Positions 60,931-64,000 of a stretch of 64,000 bases of DNA are shown piece by piece; the stretch's first letter is position 1, and every line of letters begins with the position of its first letter. The stretch spans positions 372,001 to 436,000 of the forward strand of contig JANRLF010000008.1 of NCBI GenBank assembly GCA_033762815.1. The letters are read 5' to 3'. The translations under genes were made by a program, and so were the position numbers. Origin of the DNA: JANRLF01 sp033762815 (lineage in GTDB: Bacteria > Bacteroidota > Bacteroidia > Chitinophagales > CAIOSU01). Below the pieces are notes generated by a model, which saw only the letters and a list, made by a program, of their open reading frames with translations, did no database searches and was not told the DNA's origin.

Positions 60931-63900
60931 ATGGAAAAAGCAATGGGTCATAGGTTTTTGGCGCGATGGGTGTTAGTGTTGTGTTTGCTTTCCATTGCCA
61001 CCGTGCCCACGATGGCACAAGGTACTATCACGGATTTTGGTCAAAACCGGGTACAGTACAAAAACTTTCAATGGTCATTTTTTGAATCTGAGCATTTCCT
61101 TACCTATTTCTATTTAGGTGGCCAAGATATCGGTAAATATGCCATCATCTATTCGGAAAAAGTTTTGCCTGAAATCGAAAAGGCAATGGAGTTCAAAATC
61201 AACCGACGTATTGACGTACTGATTTACAATGACTTATCGGACCTAAACCAAACCAATATCGGTACGGGAACCGAGTTGAATAATACAGGGGGTTTGACCC
61301 GAATTATCGACAATCGCTTGTTTATTTACTATGATGGCAACCACCAGCACCTGGAAAAGCAAATACGCCAAGGAATCGCCCAAGTAATGCTGAGCCACAT
61401 GCTGTTTGGCACCAATGTACAGGAAGTACTACAAAATGCCGTGATGCTCAATCTTCCCAACTGGTTTTCGTACGGCTTTGCTTCTTATATCGGTGAATCT
61501 TGGAACACTGATATGGACGACCGCCTTAGAGATGGCATTCTATCAGGTAAATACAAGAAATTCAATAAGCTAAAGGGGGAAGAAGCACAATTCGCAGGGC
61601 ATGCATTTTGGCATTATGTGGAAGAGCGTTATGGCAAGACAGCTGTGCCCAATTTACTTTACCTTACCCGTATTAATAGAAGCCTTGAAAGTGGCTTCCT
61701 CTTCGTTTTAGGCGGCTCGGTCAAAAATGTATTGGATGAATGGTACACCACCCAAAAAAGCCGCTATACAAGCCAAATGGATGGCAGGCAAAACCTAGCG
61801 GCGGAAAACAAAGTCGATAAAAAAGTAAAGGGCAACAAGCACTTGTATCAAGCCAAAATCAGTGAAGATGGCAAACACCTAGGATTCGTTACCAATATAC
61901 TCGGCAAGTATAAAGTATATGTGAACGATATAGAAGCGAATAAACAACGGCGAATACTAAAGGGAGGACACAAGACTACCACCTTGGTAACCGATTACTC
62001 CTACCCACTACTCGCTTGGTCGCCTGATAAGAAAACGCTAGCAGTGATTTATAATCGCCGCGATAAGCTTAAATTGTTGTTGTATGATGTGGAAGCCACT
62101 AAAAAAACAAAGGCCAATATCACCAAGTTCCAGCAAATTCACGATTTCCGCTTTACTAACGACCCCAACTTACTGGTTATGTCGGCGGTCAACATGGGCC
62201 AATCGGATATATACAGCTATCAGTTATCCAGTACTACGGTCGATCAATTGACGAATGATTATTATGATGACTTGGACGTAGAGTATATCAACGTTAAAGG
62301 CAGAAGCGGTATTATTTTTTCGAGCAATCGGCCCGATATCAGCCTAAAGCCTCTGCGCCTGGATACTACTTTGCTAACACACGATTTTGATATCTATTTT
62401 CTTAATACCAAGAACCGCACGGAGCTGACCCAAGTAACCAATACACCTCTTACCAACGAGCGCAGCCCTTTGCAGTATGATAGCAACAATGTAGCTTGGT
62501 TAACTGATGCTACTGGCATCAGCAATTATGTGGGTGGCCCGTTCAAGAGGGTAAGTACTGGTTTTGATACGGTGGTTTTCTTTGTTGATTCAGTGGTCAC
62601 CAATCCCAAATGGGATTTAGAGGCATTGCGCAACACGCCCAATAATGGTATTGACTCCATTAATGTAGTGGAGAAATTCAAAGACATAGTAACCGCCAAA
62701 CCGCTTTCAGATTTTGCGGCTACGGTAATGGAAGTTGATATTAGCCATCAAAGCGGCAAAGCCTTGCATATTTTTAGGGAAGCAGGGAGAGAAGAGCTTT
62801 ATCTATATCCATTGTCCAACCCCTCTAGTACCTCCCTAAACCCTAATAAGTCAGATTACCGGCTCTATGTTGAAAAACAGGCAGAAAAGGAAATTAAGAA
62901 ACAAACCAAGCCCCAAGAACAATTGGGCCAAGAAATAGTGCTGGTGTTGGATGATGATACCTTGACACCTGTCCCAATCGATACCGTACCTCCTAAACCT
63001 TACTTCCAGAGCGATTTTAATGTAGCTCCCGAAATTAACGTCGCTCAATTTATAGGTAATATACATGGCGCAGGTGACACCTTGGGAGGAAGGGTCTCCA
63101 TTTTTCAAGTAACGAAGGTGCTGCCCTATCGCCCGAAGTTTTCTACCGATTACATTGTGACCCAAATTGACAATAGCCTAATAATGACCCGCTATGAAAA
63201 ATTCAGGCCAGGCGTACCGGTATTTGGCAACCCGCCTTTAGGGGCAATGATTAATTTAGGCATCAGCGATTTGATGGAAGATTACCGCATTTTTGGCGGA
63301 TTCAGGCTGCCTTTCGATTTACAGGGTTCGGAGTACTTTATCGCTTATGAGAACTTACGCCGTAGGCTCGATAAACGCTTCACCTACTATCGTCGGGTGC
63401 AGAAAGAATCTTTTTCTAACGATGATATTCTGCCTTTCGTAAATAACAGTGCTAATGGCTTGGCAGCCACCAATCCAAACATTGCCGTAAGAAATCCCAA
63501 CCTGCCTATTGAAGCCAAATTAAAGACCAACTATCTGGAAATGCGGCTTAAATATTCGCTGGACGTGTTGCGCAGCATAAGAGGCTATATGGCCTTCAGG
63601 AATGACAATTATGTGTACCAAGCCAATGAGGAATTTACTTTAGAATTGCCCAACTATTCCGAAAACTGGGTATTTGCCCGATTGGAATATATAATGGACA
63701 ATACCATTAAGGTCGCCACCAATATCAGCAATGGCGTTAAATTCAAGGTTTGGGGTGAAATGCATACCAAATTCACCTTTGAGAAAGATACCATTTTCAA
63801 CAACCTCAAACTTACTCTCCCTAATTTTGACGGTACTTTTTTAGGGGTGGTAGGTATGGATTTCCGTTACTACCAAAAAATTCACCGAGAGCTTACCTGG

Positions 63901-64000
63901 GCTAACCGCATTGCGGTAGGTTCATCATTTGGCACACGCAAACTTATCTACTACCTAGGTGGTGTTGATAGTTGGATAGCCCCAGGGTTCAACAATAACA
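60931..64000 (+). CDS. Large envelope protein: peptidase-MA-like region, PD40 propeller, predicted beta-barrel (3' end missing)
   Basis: ATG 60931 opens a frame with no stop to the window end (1023 codons). A signal peptide ends at about residue 30 (VPTMAQG). Residues about 30-280 contain LPNWFSYGFASYIGESW and AGHAFWHYVEERYG, a gluzincin-like helical pattern, but no HExxH (LSHMLFG instead), so it looks catalytically dead. PD40-like repeats follow (LLAWSPDKKTLAVIYNRR, about 365). The C-terminal third (MINLGISDLMEDYRIFGGFRLPF, LEYIMDNTIKVATNISNG) has strand patterns of an outer-membrane barrel. A scaffold or TolB-like surface role is possible; function unknown. Confidence 0.8.
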   Translation, partial: MEKAMGHRFLARWVLVLCLLSIATVPTMAQGTITDFGQNRVQYKNFQWSFFESEHFLTYFYLGGQDIGKYAIIYSEKVLPEIEKAMEFKINRRIDVLIYNDLSDLNQTNIGTGTELNNTGGLTRIIDNRLFIYYDGNHQHLEKQIRQGIAQVMLSHMLFGTNVQEVLQNAVMLNLPNWFSYGFASYIGESWNTDMDDRLRDGILSGKYKKFNKLKGEEAQFAGHAFWHYVEERYGKTAVPNLLYLTRINRSLESGFLFVLGGSVKNVLDEWYTTQKSRYTSQMDGRQNLAAENKVDKKVKGNKHLYQAKISEDGKHLGFVTNILGKYKVYVNDIEANKQRRILKGGHKTTTLVTDYSYPLLAWSPDKKTLAVIYNRRDKLKLLLYDVEATKKTKANITKFQQIHDFRFTNDPNLLVMSAVNMGQSDIYSYQLSSTTVDQLTNDYYDDLDVEYINVKGRSGIIFSSNRPDISLKPLRLDTTLLTHDFDIYFLNTKNRTELTQVTNTPLTNERSPLQYDSNNVAWLTDATGISNYVGGPFKRVSTGFDTVVFFVDSVVTNPKWDLEALRNTPNNGIDSINVVEKFKDIVTAKPLSDFAATVMEVDISHQSGKALHIFREAGREELYLYPLSNPSSTSLNPNKSDYRLYVEKQAEKEIKKQTKPQEQLGQEIVLVLDDDTLTPVPIDTVPPKPYFQSDFNVAPEINVAQFIGNIHGAGDTLGGRVSIFQVTKVLPYRPKFSTDYIVTQIDNSLIMTRYEKFRPGVPVFGNPPLGAMINLGISDLMEDYRIFGGFRLPFDLQGSEYFIAYENLRRRLDKRFTYYRRVQKESFSNDDILPFVNNSANGLAATNPNIAVRNPNLPIEAKLKTNYLEMRLKYSLDVLRSIRGYMAFRNDNYVYQANEEFTLELPNYSENWVFARLEYIMDNTIKVATNISNGVKFKVWGEMHTKFTFEKDTIFNNLKLTLPNFDGTFLGVVGMDFRYYQKIHRELTWANRIAVGSSFGTRKLIYYLGGVDSWIAPGFNNN

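Noticed and set aside
1..64000. tRNA, rRNA or riboswitch
   Set aside because: I scanned the intergenic gaps by eye and saw no cloverleaf with GTTCRA-type T-loop or known riboswitch core. A covariance-model search would be decisive.

Overview
The window is a gene-dense chromosomal segment from a member of the Bacteroidota. The evidence is the set of type IX secretion (T9SS) cargo proteins with type A and type B C-terminal sorting domains, a PorP/SprF family protein, SprB repeats, Bacteroidota-restricted families (DUF4290, DUF4834, DUF4878), a recurrent TAnnTTTG -7 promoter box, and poor Shine-Dalgarno use. Nothing allows a genus call. I see no rRNA, tRNA, insertion sequence, prophage or CRISPR array.

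Region 1 (1-8.4 kb) is mostly housekeeping: a DUF72 gene fragment, an RraA-like protein, small lipoproteins and secreted domains of unknown function, a PIN toxin-antitoxin pair, carB (CarB without its C-terminal allosteric domain), a retropepsin-like protein and mdh.

Region 2 (8.5-18.2 kb) starts with a secreted M43 metalloprotease carrying a SprB repeat and T9SS signal. A possible small-molecule locus follows: PhyH-like oxygenase, polytopic membrane protein, UbiA prenyltransferase, SAM methyltransferase and B12-binding radical SAM enzyme. A Cys-rich small secreted protein and a type II NADH dehydrogenase close the region.

Region 3 (18.4-30.5 kb) has a 2579-residue SprB-repeat adhesin with a type B sorting domain and its PorP/SprF partner, which here carries an extra coiled coil and SPOR-like domain. 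A terminator follows, then a second UbiA enzyme coupled to an asparagine synthase.

Region 4 (30.5-42.5 kb) contains an NSS sodium symporter with a 42-residue MetS-like subunit, a divergent intergenic region with nine 11-bp tandem repeats, DUF4290-small ORF-murA (MurA with Asp in place of the catalytic Cys), a beta-helix lipoprotein, a secreted M1 aminopeptidase, recX, an outer-membrane barrel and a WG-repeat protein.

Region 5 (42.5-60.1 kb) is a surface polysaccharide locus. It includes two DegT aminotransferases, a second AsnB, six glycosyltransferases, an epimerase, a sugar N-formyltransferase, a methyltransferase, the Wzm/Wzt ABC exporter, and Gmd/Fcl for GDP-L-fucose. Together they predict an ABC-exported glycan containing L-fucose and an N-formylated 4-amino-4,6-dideoxy sugar. 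In T9SS organisms such LPS can anchor secreted cargo, so regions 2-5 may be functionally linked; that is inference.

The right edge holds an MBL hydrolase and the 5' part of a large PD40/beta-barrel envelope protein. Several start sites were moved from the longest ORF, using signal peptides, family N-termini or promoter positions; each is stated in its entry.
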